Shown here: piece after piece, positions 44,126 through 55,116 of the stretch | Layout: each line of letters opens with the position of its first letter | Numbering within the stretch: the first letter of the stretch is position 1 | Source of the DNA: Ligustrum vulgare | Taxonomy: Eukaryota; Streptophyta; Magnoliopsida; Lamiales; Oleaceae | NCBI GenBank assembly: GCA_963555705.1 | Contig: OY743170.1 | Span: 16,351,596 to 16,415,595 of the forward strand | Direction: 5' to 3' | DNA: 64,000 bases | Program-made: the position numbers and the translations under genes | Notes under the pieces: generated by a model | Database searches by the model: none | Told to the model about the DNA's origin: nothing | What the model saw: the letters and a program-made list of their open reading frames with translations, nothing else

Positions 44126-44985
44126 GTTACGACCTTGACTAATTGGACATGACACATCATCCATATGGGCCCACCATGAAATCCACAAAACATCCATTCA
44201 CCTAATCATGACCCACAAGCCAAACTGTTGATATCAAACTTGCTGGACTCTTACATGTAGAGGTGATGCTATACCGAGGTACCCCTATACCGAGGTGATG
44301 CTATGCTGAGGTACCCTTATACCTGGGTGATCTTATGCCGAGGTACCTCTATGTCGAAGGTGATGCTATGACGAGGTACCCTTATATCGGGGGTGATCCT
44401 ATGCCGAGGTGCCCTTATACCGGGGTGATGTTATACCGAGGTACCCTTGTGCCTAGGTACTCCTAAGCCGAAGTCAGTACCCTGGAAAGGTGACAAGATA
44501 GATTGATGTGACAACATCTTTAAAGGGATTTGATGGTTGCTTTAACCCTATGACATGTAGTAATGATTATAGCCAAATGAATGGTTTACCTCATAAATGG
44601 TTAGGATCTTGCCATGTGTAAAGCATAACACGTGTCACAATCTAAGAGAATTACTCATTCTATAAATAGAGCACACTTTCCTCCTAGGAAAATGTGGGTA
44701 ATTTAATACTTTAACTCAATATTTTACTCTTACTCCCTTTTCTCTCTTTTACACACTCATATTTTCGGCACCAAAATTATATTTGCTTCAAATGAGTACA
44801 GACTTAGGCATCGGAGTGCAAACGGGAGCCACCTCGGCCCCCTTTGCAAGCTGATCACATGAGATCCACGTGTTCAAGAGGGAGGAGTTGAGACGTGTTG
44901 ATCCAAGGTCCTACCAGATTTTGTGGTCAATGTTTTGACGTCGTCTGTGAGAAACCACACTTCTAACCACGAAATCATGTGGTAA
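44126..44985 (+). repeat. Decayed LTR plus primer region of a Tat-like gypsy element
   Basis: TGTTACGACCTTGACTAATT begins the region. A minisatellite lies at 44260-44487, a promoter-like TCTATAAATAGAGC at about 44660, and a terminal GTGGTCAATGTTTTGACGTCGTCTGTGAG that looks like a mutated TTTGGCGCCGTCTGTGGGAA primer region. The part after it matches 24660-24700. No complete partner LTR is seen in the window. Confidence 0.5.
44260..44487. repeat. Minisatellite with GCCGAGGTACCC units
   Basis: About six to seven degenerate units of 30-40 bp built on GGTGATGCTATGCCGAGGTACCCTTATACC. It lies inside the LTR-like region. Confidence 0.75.
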
Positions 44986-44999
44986 AAGGTACACAAAAC

Positions 45000-45240
45000 C
45001 TTGAAAAATGGCGGATAACCTCTTGGAAAAGAAGGAAAGAACCACAAAAATCTTGAAAAAATGTGAAGAACCCATTGAAAAAGAGTGGAGAAATACTACA
45101 AAAAATCTTGAAAAATGACGGATAACCTCTTGGAAAAGAGTGAAAGAACCACAAAAATCTTGAAAAAAGGTGAAGAACCTTCTGAAAAAGAGTGGAGAAA
45201 TACTAGAAAAAAACCTTGAAAATGAAGGAAACCTCTTGAG
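45000..45240. repeat. 109-bp tandem repeat, two and a bit copies
   Basis: Units start at 45000 and about 45109 with CTTGAAAAATG(G/A)CGGATAACC and share GGAAAAGA, GAACCACAAAAATC and GAGTGGAGAAATACTA. The array lies directly after the primer region of the Tat-like LTR. Confidence 0.75.
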
Positions 45241-45289
45241 AAAGATTAGTAATAAATGCCTTAAAGAAAGGCCTCCTCGAAAGAGGGAC

Positions 45290-45665
45290 TCTTCCTCATA
45301 TTGCCTAAGTGGTATGGCTCAAGAATTCCTTCTTATTGCTCCAAGTGGCTTCCTTCTTATTGCCCCCAAGTGACATGGTTCAAGAAGCCCTTCTTATTGC
45401 CCCAAGTAGCTTCCTTCTTATTGCCCCAAATGGCATGGCTCAAGAAGTCCCTCATATTGCCTAAGTGGCATGGCTCAAGAAACCCTTCTTATTGACCCAA
45501 GTGGCTTCCCTCTTATTGTCCCAAGTAGCATGACTCAAGAAGCTCCTCATATTGTCTAAGTAGCATGGCTCAAGAAGCCCTTCTTATTGACCCAAGTGGC
45601 TTCTTTCTTATTGCCCAAAATATCATGGCTCAAGAAGTCCCAATATTGCCTAAGTGGTTATTGTC
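45290..45665. repeat. Composite minisatellite with CTTATTGCCCCAAGTGGC units
   Basis: About eleven degenerate sub-units of 30-35 bp alternate between TCTTATTGCCCCAAGTGGCTTCC and CATATTGCCTAAGTGGCATGG-CTCAAGAAG(C/T)CC, giving a higher-order unit of about 120 bp. Confidence 0.75.
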
Positions 45666-46324
45666 CCCGTCAAAGTCAAGCACCTCCCTTCCACGCCACT
45701 CCATTACCATGATTGTCGAGCCCTTCTCGCCATAGCTCTCCATTGTCAAGCTAGAGCAATGTGAGTTTTGTTCTTCATACCATTTTAGTTCCATAAGTAT
45801 CTACTAATTAGAGTGTGATTACAGTTTTTCATATTTATGATTTCAGGCGTTTCCCTTTTTTCATTTGTTTTCCTCTTTGGGGCCTCTAATAGAGGAAGCT
45901 GGGATAGAGGGGGTGTTATTGAACTTATACTCAATTAGATGATTTTTTTTTTTTTCATTTGCTTTTTGCAGGAGCTGAAGTCAAAACGATCTCATTGTAA
46001 AAGTTTTAAGCCCAATAATGAAAGTAGGGACGAAGAGGAGCCTGGAAAGTTGAATTCTTGAAGGAAGGAAAACAAAGTCAATTCCAAGCAGCAATATATT
46101 CGTAAGCAGCCGCTATTCTCTGGAAACTTTGAGTTGGAAGAAGATGGAGTTGTGTGCACAGGAATTGAGTTGGAATAAGATGGTGGACAAGAGTTTGAAG
46201 ATGGAAGAAGATGAAGTTGTGTGCACAAAACACTTTTGGTTTTGTAGCTTTTCTTGGTGATGAACAGAAAGTTTGTGTTGGGTTCATTGCATTGTAAAAA
46301 CATACTTTTTTTTAATAAAAAAAT

Positions 46325-46560
46325 AGAGCTATAGGGGCGATATGTCAACCTAGGTAATTTTTTAAAAATACTCGAATATATCTACAGGGACGACATTATC
46401 ACCCTTATAGGTTCATACACTTTCAGGGACGATTATTGTCGTTCCTAAAGATCAATTGCAACGAGTCTATAGGAGCGACTGATTAAGGGCGACAAGGTTA
46501 ACCTGATAGAGTTTTAGAGGCGACGTTCGTAGCTATAGGGGCGACTTAGGGATTTTAAAG
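46325..46560. repeat. Subterminal-type repeat cluster, possibly CACTA
   Basis: Degenerate copies of (T/A)ATAGGGGCGAC recur in both orientations or with one-base changes (CTATAGGGGCGATAT, TACAGGGACGACATT, TCAGGGACGATTA, TATAGGAGCGACT, AGAGGCGACG, CTATAGGGGCGACTT). Such clusters are usual near the ends of CACTA/En-Spm elements, but no CACTACAAGAA terminus or transposase is visible. Confidence 0.4.
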
Positions 46561-47223
46561 ATTTCTATAAGCAAAAACAAAAATTAAAAGTAAATTATGT
46601 AAGTTTTAGAAATTTTGGTATCAAAACACAGGGATTTAAGCAATTGCTAGATCACTTTATACCACCCGAGCCAGCTCGAGTCATACAATTGGCATCAAAT
46701 TAGGCATTCCAAAAAAAGTGTGTTTGCCGCTCCCCACAAGAGGGTGGGGTTGCTCATTACGAGAACAGTCCCATACACTCACATGTGAAGGTATGATAAA
46801 AATTATTTGGTAAAGTAGCATTATTCTTGTTTTTGCTAGTTGAGTGTTTGTAACTTTTGCCCTCGCTTTAACAGTATTCACTATCATTGCTATAGTTACG
46901 AATTAAGGCAAGTGATTATTTGCAGATATGAAGAGATGTCAAAAGAACTTCTTACTTCCCAAGCAGATACTCCAACGTCTATATATAAATGCTGGTTTAT
47001 CAAGTTACTATCTCATGTACATAAAATTTCATTACTAAATGTTATAGAGGAACCATAAAATTTAAACTGAGAGAAAGCCACTACTAATTACAAATTACAA
47101 GCACACTAGAATATGCTACAAAAATCACCTTCTAATATCCAGATAATTTAAAAACTAAAATCCAACAAAGATAAAGAAAAGAAATATTAATTTAGACTTC
47201 ATTACAAGTGGAGGATTTTGTCC
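46561..47223. other. Spacer containing the PIRL 3' flank
   Basis: No ORF of note. The part next to 47224 should contain the 3' UTR of PIRL (minus strand). Confidence 0.4.
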
Positions 47224-49876
47224 TTATCTTGAAAAGTAGGCCTTAGGTGAAAATAGTCTTTTGGGAGAAAACATTCCCATGTATCTAGGTGAGGACATGC
47301 CATCAATGGTCCTATAAGTGGGCATTATGAACCCTTCTCTATCATCAAAGGGTATGTTTGCACCACTGAATGTATAGCATTTTGTCAACTTACCAAACCA
47401 TGAGTTTTTCTTGGGGGAGTTTTTCTGGGATCCGTTTATTTGATCACATAAGTACTCTTTCACCGTATGCAATCCCTGCTCGAAAAGCTCGAGCGGCGGT
47501 GACACCAACGGATTCCCTTCTACGCTAAGTTTTTGGAGTTTCTTAAGGCAACCGATCGACTCAGGCAAAACAGCGATTTTGTTGTAGCTAACATCCAACT
47601 CAAGAAGAGAGATAAGGAGACCTAGTGAGTATGGTAGAGATGAAAGGTACTGGAAATTTTGGCTTATGTTGAGGACTTGGAGGTTGATTAGGTTTTCGAG
47701 GTCTTCGGGGAGAGACCGGAGGCAGTTTAGGCGGGCATCTAATATTTGGAGATTGGTTAGGTGGGAGGTGGAGGAAGGGAGGATTATAAGCTTGTTCGAG
47801 TTTACAGAAAGTTTTTTGAGGTTGAGAAGTTCAAATCCAATAGTGTCTGGCAATTGTGTTAACTGGTTGAAGTTTGCATTCAACTCTTCCAATGATCTGC
47901 AGATTACACTACTAATTGTTAGTGCATGCAAGTTTGAATCATAGATATAAATTGCACCAGAATTGCATCTAGAAGATAATTATGGATATGCATATGTATG
48001 TTTGGAGTGCTGAGCTCAAATGAGATTAACACGATAAGTAGAGAATCATATTTAAGTCTCTGTAATGTCCATACTGCAACATTTCATTAGATCATATTTT
48101 TTAAAATTCAATAATTTCGAATGGTCAAAAATTTCAGCCCACTATTTTATACTTTTCAAAAAAATGGACCGACGAGATATTGCTACGCCACCATTTTTTA
48201 AACAAAATTTATAAACAAACTTTTACCAAGTAGAGGTTTAAAACAATGGAAATTTGAAGAATTATATCTTGAAGATAATGAATACGCATGTTTGGTACGT
48301 CAAAGTCAATGAGATTAACACGATAAGAAGAGAGTCATATTTAAGACAATGGAAATTTGAATAGTTAACTACGTCTATAAGATAATGAATATGCATGTTT
48401 GGTACGCTGAACTCAATGAGATCATAAGAAGAGAGTCATATTGCAGAGATAATGAATATGCATGTTTGGTTGAACTTAATGAGATTAACACGGTAAGAAA
48501 AATCAAGAGAGCATCATTTCTCAATACCTAAGATTGTAAAGTGAGAAACGAGGGAGTAAAGGATGCAAGACAAAACCTGCAATTTTCGACAGTCCTAGGA
48601 AGAGATTGAAGAAGATTGCCAGATACATTCAAAACCTTGAGTTTTGACAAACAACCTATTGAATTTGGGAGGGTTTTGAGTTGGTTTGAGTGTACATCCA
48701 ACACGATCACATTTAAAAGCCTTGCTATTAAAGACTCCGGTATACTCTGTCGAATGAAGAAGAGAACAAAAATTTAGTAATCAATGAAGGAAAAAAAAAT
48801 TAATATAAATAAAAATTTAGAAGCCTGGAGTCGACATGGCTGTAGGAATTAGGATATGATAGACTTATCTATCGTTTTTAACATCCACATATGTTTTGAA
48901 GAAATAATTCTATGTACCAATAATATTTCATTATTGTGGGTTCTCGGGCACAAGTCAATAAATAAATATTATGATATAGTTTTTGTCACAAAAAAATATA
49001 TACTCATGGATTTCCATCTTTTGCACTATGAGTCATCTTTGCAATGACAAGAATAGTTTCACACAGGGAACTACACCAATATTGGTAATTTTTCCAATAA
49101 CTTATTATCTTAGCACAATAAATAGCAAGACTATTCTATTTTACAAACATTGATGATTGTAAGAAGCTGTTAATCAATTCCACCCTCTATTCACCCCTCA
49201 TTTTTCAAAACTTATTTTTAATCACACATCGTCATAGTAAAACAATTTTGTACGGGAAACCTTTTCCTCCCAAAAAAAAAAAAAAAAAAAAAATCTATTG
49301 TCATGTCTCAAAAGAAGTTTGATAATTATAATATATCATAACACCAATAGCACCAAAAGGGTAGTTACATAAAACTTCAAAAGATTTTTATTGATCACAA
49401 CCATCTAATGATTTTCCAACAATTAAACGAAACTTTTCACGTAAAATTGTTGGAGGAAGTAATAAATTGTTGCGTCGGAAGTATCGACACTTCTTTAACA
49501 CCTTCATCATCTACCCATTTAAATATTTGTTAAATTATATAGACTACATCTAACAAAAAAGTAGAGTAATATATCAACATAACCTATGAAAAAAACCCGT
49601 GTTCAATTTCAGAAAACATCCATCGTTACATCTATCGAAATACATAATCATAAAAACGACATTTACTCAATGAAATAGTACCTGCAGATTATTGTTGGAA
49701 AGGTCTAATTTGCAGATGGTCCCTAAATTGAGAAGAGGGCTAGGTAGAGCCTCCAAAGACATCCCACTAAGATCAACAATTTCAAGCTTTTGTTCTTCAT
49801 TTGATAATGTTCTTCTCCTATCTTGGGGCCTCTTCTTCATGTCCATCCTCATCGGGTGTTGCTGCTCGTACATCAT
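47224..49876 (-). CDS. PIRL-type plant intracellular Ras-group-related LRR protein, three exons
   Basis: Exons (plus coordinates) are 49682-49876, 48577-48746 and 47224-47896. Introns are 48747-49681 and 47897-48576, all GT-AG, and phases join cleanly to 345 codons plus stop. The protein starts [12 protein letters not shown], has a basic N-terminus, then [15 protein letters not shown] and about ten LRRs of the Ras-group type (xLPxxIGxLxxLxxLxVxxNxL), such as [19 protein letters not shown] and [19 protein letters not shown]. The C-terminal tail is basic and Ser-rich ([19 protein letters not shown]). PIRLs are soluble cytosolic scaffold proteins; some are needed in gametophyte development. The sequence fits the PIRL6/7 group. 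No stop or shift is seen, so the gene looks functional. It shares strand with OSTC. Confidence 0.93.
47975..48515. repeat. Tandem repeat in PIRL intron 2
   Basis: Four imperfect units of about 80-130 bp share ATAATGAATATGCATGTTTGGTACG, AATGAGATTAACACGATAAG and AGAGAGTCATATTTAAG. They account for most of the intron. Confidence 0.7.
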
Positions 49877-50030
49877 CTTTCTTTACATACAATTACAAAC
49901 AGAGCCTGTGTACGTATCTACATGAATATAGATACAGAAAGGTGGGGTGGGGTGGGGATGAGATGGAGATAAGCAAGAGTTCTTATAGAGGATGGTGTAT
50001 TATAGAGTGTATATATATAATAGATGTACG
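49877..50030 (-). promoter_or_regulatory. PIRL 5' UTR and core promoter candidate
   Basis: In minus reading, CTATTATATATATACACTC (about 50005-50025) is a TATA-like box about 130 bp upstream of the start codon. It is followed by CT/CCA-rich leader (the C-rich stretch at about 49940-49960). No upstream ATG in good context is seen. Confidence 0.45.
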
Positions 50031-50714
50031 GATCAGAGAGGCCGTATATTGCGTACTGACATTACCTAATTGGTAAAAAAAGTCAACTCGAAAAATACAA
50101 AGGGCTGGCTGCCCGTGAAATACGGTCAACTTCCACATTATTATTTCTGCGATTATATCCATTTGCAGCGAGCATTAAATTGCAACGTTGAAAAAATCAA
50201 ATGTGCACTACAGCGCACTAGACGTGGACAAAATTGTGCTGTTACAAAATTTATCATTTAAGTTGAGTAAATATTTTGAAATATCCATTTATGACATCAT
50301 CCAATTTCTCAATTTTGACTTCAATTCTATTATTTTCTTGACTTTGACTTATTCCTGAAATATAAACAAAGTCTTCATTCCACGAATGTCCTTAATTCCA
50401 TCTGATCAAAGATTGCATTTTAAATTTCAAAGAAGACAGTTTCTTTTGATTGTGTCGTACACAATGACCATAAACAAAAGTCAAGGTTAATCCCTTTCTC
50501 AAGTTGGTACATTCCTCAAAAAATCAGTTTTTCGTCAAGGACAACTGTATGTTGCAATTTCTAGAGTTACGATTCTGGGCTAAAGATGCTGATATGTGAT
50601 GAAGATGAAAACCTTCAGATTACACGAGTAACATTGTGTTTAAAGAAGTTTTTCGCAATTTATAATTGTTTGTTTGATTTGAATTTATGATTTCTGTAAT
50701 TTTGTACCAAATAC
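50031..50714 (+). pseudogene. Helitron-type PIF1 helicase fragment in the spacer upstream of PIRL
   Basis: From about 50422 to 50590 the plus strand encodes the C-terminal helicase end: FQRRQFLLIVSYTMTINKSQ, SLSQVGTFLKKSVFRQGQLY and VAISRVTILG, interrupted by TAA and TGA codons. The motif TINKSQGQ(S/T)L followed by GQLYVA(I/L)SRV is diagnostic for the PIF1-like helicase of plant Helitrons. Only about 60 residues remain and no Rep domain or Helitron end is seen. The remainder of the spacer is featureless. Confidence 0.75.
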
Positions 50715-51265
50715 AGTAAGGCTGTGTTTGATGCGGGTTCATTTGCTTAGAAAATGTCAAATCATAAAAAATATTTTCCATCTTTTACATTTGTTTGGTG
50801 TTTGATTGGAAAAATTTGCATTGAAAAATATTTTCTTAGGTACAACCATTTAAAGTACAACTACCTCATATGCCTGAAAATATTTTCTTGCTTATTTGCT
50901 GAGAAAATATTTTCCACCTTAGGTGGAAAAATATTTTGCGTTACGTTTGATCATTTTTATTGTTATTAATTAACTTATTTTTTTTCTTCAGAAATTAACA
51001 TTATTATTATCAAGTACAAATGAGTGAAAAATTAAAAAATAATAATAATTTTTTTCTTTTTATAAATAGTTAAATTTTCGTTTATTTTCCACGGAAAATA
51101 ATGTCAATCAAAGAACAAAACTAGGAAAATCTCACTTTTTCACCTAAAAAATTAATCTAATTAAACACTTTCAATTGACATTTTCCAGAAAAATAATTTC
51201 CAGGCAAATCAATTCTTAGAAAATATTTTCTTATCATTTATTTTTCATCTTTTCAATCAAATACA
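50715..51265 (+). mobile_element. MITE-like non-autonomous element, copy A
   Basis: The left end GGCTGTGTTTGATGCG and the right end ATCTTTTCAATCAAATACATTG are roughly inverted. The centre (GTTTGATCATTTTTATTGTTATTAATTAACTTA... and TATTATTATCAAGTAC) is homologous, in inverse orientation, to 54566-54810. It is rich in GGAAAATATTTTCC-type words. No ORF is present. Confidence 0.55.
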
Positions 51266-52968
51266 TTGATTTTTGTCTCAATCCGTTTTTTTTTTTAATT
51301 TGCACATTTTAGTGCTCTAATTATATTTTATTATGTTCATATCATTTGTCCGTGCTTAGCGCACGAGTGAAAAATTAGTTGTTTGAAAATAATCAACTAG
51401 CTGGTCAGTTCATTATCAAGACCGACTAGTTCACCTTCAAAACCGAGGTGTCAAAATTGAAGGGCTCAACAATTGGCCGGTTCACTCTATAAAAAATTGT
51501 TTCATATTTTTTTTTTTTTTCACTAGTTCGAGCTAGCATGATCTAACTCATTAATTGTTTAGGTTTAACACATTGAATTTTACAACCTTTTTCGACAATA
51601 TTTTGAAATGTATGTTATTTAAAACTCTTTCACAAAAAACTATTGACTGATAATTTATGTGGTACTAGATAATATTAAATTGTTGTACTTACGTATAAAA
51701 ATGTCAAAATAGTATTCAAATTCCAATATTTTCAATCCTTATCGGTTAAATAGTGAATATTTAATAAATATATATGAGTTTTGACATATTTTTCTCTTAA
51801 TTATATTGATTATTTAAATTGTAAACCAATTGATCAAGACCCAATTATTTAAATCTTGTTCAATAAAAATTTCTTCCATAGAAATTGACCTGAATACTCG
51901 CACAATATATCGTTCTTATCCTTTCTTGATTTACACGTTATATTATTAAAAAAAAATAAAGAATAATTAGCCAGACTGTATTTACTTTGCATATGGCTGT
52001 AGAGCTAGAGATGAATTCTAGCCCCATTAAAAATGTTGAGAGTTGCATTTTTTAAAATTAAATTGTTTAGAGTTAGTTGAAATCCGCCCCATTAAAATAT
52101 CTGAGAGTTGCACTTTTTAAAGTTAAATTGTTGGAATAATCAGATATCATTTATATAAATATTGTTAAGAAATGATGATTAGCTGAATAAGGATAATAAT
52201 TATTCACGTATTTCTTCTTCATGATTATCGTATTTCTTCTTGAATTGAGATAGGATCGTCGGTTTCCGTACCAAATTAATATATAAGATAAAAATATTAT
52301 ATTTAACGTTTTTACGTGATCAAATAAATTTTAAATAGTTAAATATCAAATTCATTAAATGGCAATTCTATAAGTTATCAACTTGACTCATGCTCTGTTC
52401 TGCTAAGTAATCCGCCATTTTTTATTTTATTTTATATTTTTCAAGTAAAATATGTAGTTAAGTTAAAAAAATATGTGATTAAAAGATGTTTTGAGAAATT
52501 AAATTATTTGTAAATGATAATGATATTTGTCAGTCACATCACTCGTTTAAAACAACCAATTTCTAAATAGAGTTTGATGAATTTTATTATAGTATAGTTT
52601 TAATATAATTTTTTTTTTTTTTTACTTATTGACTTGTTTGATGTTCCTTTTTTTTCATAAAAATTCATATTTTTTTCCACAGTAATCAATCTCAAACATT
52701 CAAAAAAGTCAAACTCACAATTTTTTATTTTTCAAATCACTTTTTAACCACACGATTTTCCAATTTTTTTTTTTTTTTTTCAAAAAGTAGGAACTTCAAA
52801 AAGGGACTATATATAAAAATACAAAATATAATCTAACTAAATGCTATTTGGAAATGAAATTGATTAAAACTCTAAACTTTTAACGTTAGCTTAAAATTAG
52901 TGCTTGAACAATGTATAAAATATATAAGAATAATGCTATTGATAGTGCGTGACTAAAGTAGACCCTAT
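51266..52968. other. AT-rich spacer without genes
   Basis: 51400-51550 has a GGTC/GACC-rich segment (TAGCTGGTCAGTTCATTATC...GGCCGGTTCACTC) that resembles DNA-transposon ends like those at 22.9 and 23.4 kb. 52020-52140 contains a 70-bp tandem duplication (CCCCATTAAAA, TGAGAGTTGCA). Several T-tracts occur. No coding frame is supported. Confidence 0.45.
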
Positions 52969-53808
52969 TAGGGATGACAAGGGGGCGGGGTGGGATCGGG
53001 TTGGTGTGCCCCATGCCCCGTCCTGTATCGGATAATTTGCCCAGCATCCGTCTCGTGCCTCGCTTAACGACGGGGTGGGTCAAAGTGAGGTAGGAAGGGT
53101 CGACAAAGCGCCTCATTTAGTGAACCATTTATATTAGCGGGACGTGACGAGTTTCATAAAATTAAACTATTTTGAATGAAGATCAAATCATGAGCTTTAA
53201 ACACACAAGCGAAAATGTTCCTACTTAGTGGTAAAATTGATTGTTGCTATTATATACTGCATAAATAAAATTACTTGAAGAAAATAATTAGCCATCTACA
53301 TTGTAGTTTTTGTTACTGTAACTAACAATTTTGGATTGGAGATGTATATAGTAAACTAGATTGCATTACACTAGAGAAGACTGAATTATTTTCTTTAGGA
53401 GATTGACTTATTTTCTTTGATCTTTCTTGTCTGCCTTATGTTTCTATAATTTATTTTTATGTTCAAAGTCATTCCATTGAATGAACAATTTTGTCTTACC
53501 ATTCACTAAAAATGGAGGAAATGCAGAGTAAAATAAATATTGAGAATAAAAATAGTGAAAGATTCGTAAATTTTCACATGTCATTGATTTGTTAATTAGT
53601 CAAGCATACCTCATTTTTTAAAAAATTGGAGGACGAGGCGGGACGAAAGGGGACGGGGCAGGGGAACCGTCCACGCCCTGTTTAGATCGGGGCAGAGTTT
53701 TTTTGCTCAGAGTCCGCCCCACAGACTCATTTATGCGGGGCGGTTCTGCTTTTGATGGGGGCGGGGCTTCTCGGGTCACTACTTTCGCAACTCTTTTTTC
53801 CATCCCTA
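52969..53808. mobile_element. Non-autonomous hAT-like element, GC-rich ends
   Basis: The 840-bp element has terminal TAGGGATG (52969) and its inverse CATCCCTA (53801-53808). Both subterminal regions, of about 180 bp, are unusually rich in GGGGCGGG/CCCCGCC. Flanks GACCCTAT and ACCCCTAT agree at 6 of 8 positions, as expected for an aged 8-bp hAT duplication. The interior is AT-rich and non-coding. Confidence 0.65.
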
Positions 53809-54035
53809 ACCCCTATTTGATATATTGATTTTAATAATTAAAAAAAAAAATCAAATAGTTTTCCATATTAATAATAAACAATCACAAGTCGGATATGATG
53901 TCAAGTAAAATGACTACTGTAATCACTAACTTTGAATAACATTATTAAAAATGTAACCAAGATTATCTTGTGCGAAAAAAGACTAACCGAGGCCTAAGAA
54001 TTAGGATACAGGTGGTTCAAAAAAGAGTAATTCTA

Positions 54036-54192
54036 AGAAGACATTTTTAATTGACATTTTTAAGTGACATTGTAATATGACGAACATACATTAAATGGTG
54101 TAAATAACTACCTCACTACTTACTTTTTACCACTCAATGTATGTTCGTCATGCCACAATATCATTTAAAAATGTCAATTAAAAATGTCTCTC
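54036..54192. mobile_element. Foldback MITE of 157 bp
   Basis: Two arms of about 65 bp are near-perfect inverse copies. The left arm runs from 54036 with AGACATTTTTAATTGACATT and ends GACGAACATACATT; the right arm ends AATGTCAATTAAAAATGTCT at about 54188. A TA dinucleotide flanks both ends (54034-54035 and 54193-54194), consistent with a Stowaway/mariner-type or similar foldback element. The loop is only about 40 bp. Confidence 0.8.
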
Positions 54193-54445
54193 TAAAATAT
54201 CGTCATACAAAAAAATGTTGAAGTCAAAGATTAAAACCTTATTGATATTTTACTAATTAGGGAGTTAAGTGTAAACAAATTTGTTGAGTACATGTAACGT
54301 TTAAAATATTATTGAAGTTAATTGAAATTAAATAGGGTTATCAAAAGGTTTTAACAACAAACTTTTAACAACTTTTTTTAAGTGGGTGCCCTTTTTTATT
54401 TAATGACATTAATTAGGTGGTTACAACGGTATATTAACTTGGCAG

Positions 54446-54527
54446 GTTAAAACGGACATATGATGAATTTGAATAAGTCTTAAAAGGTTAAAACGGACAT
54501 ATGATGAATTTGAATAAGTCTTAAAAA
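54446..54527. repeat. Perfect 41-bp direct tandem duplication
   Basis: The unit starting GGTTAAAACGGACATATGAT occurs twice head to tail (54446-54486 and 54487-54527) without a mismatch, implying a recent duplication. Confidence 0.9.
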
Positions 54528-54565
54528 GCCTCCAAGGCTATAACGAGGGTGAAATTTGAATTAAA

Positions 54566-55012
54566 AGAAAATGAATTTTCGAAAAATTGATGTTTTATAT
54601 ATCTGATTAGTTTGATTTTCTAGGTGAAAAAAGAAAGAAATTTTCCAACTTTTGTTATTGAATTGACATTATTTTTCATGACAAATAAAGCAAAATTTAG
54701 TTATTTTAATCAAAAATTTTTTACACATTCGTACTTGATAATAATAATTGATTTTTGAAAAAAAATAAATTAATTAACAACAACAAAAATGATCAAACGT
54801 GACGAAAAATGAATAATAATTTTGCAAGGAATATAAATCCTACTAGTTGGGTGAGAAAACCAATTCAACGAAATCGTGGAATTCAATCGCGTGAATTAAG
54901 GCCATGGAAAATGGATTGTCTAGAAAGTGAAAGCTATCAAACACATTAAACCTGGAATTTGACATGAAAAATACCATGGAAAAGAAAAAGAATCAAACCC
55001 TGCCTAAATAAA
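54566..55012 (-). mobile_element. MITE-like non-autonomous element, copy B
   Basis: In minus reading it begins TTTAGGCAGGGTTTGATTC and contains the same core as copy A (GTTTGATCATTTTTGTTGTTG, ATTATTATCAAGTAC, CATGAAAAATAATGTCAATT). It is in the opposite orientation to 50715-51265. No ORF is present. Confidence 0.55.
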
Positions 55013-55116
55013 ACTCATGTTGGAAATATATGGAAAAAAATCTTTTGAAACGATAACAAAGTTTGACTAGTTTCCATTGGCGAAAGCATCCATGACCTAG
55101 GACACAACTTCATGCC

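Noticed and set aside
45170..45495. Two short plus-strand ORFs over the minisatellites
   Set aside because: Translations of tandem repeats without start context or conservation.
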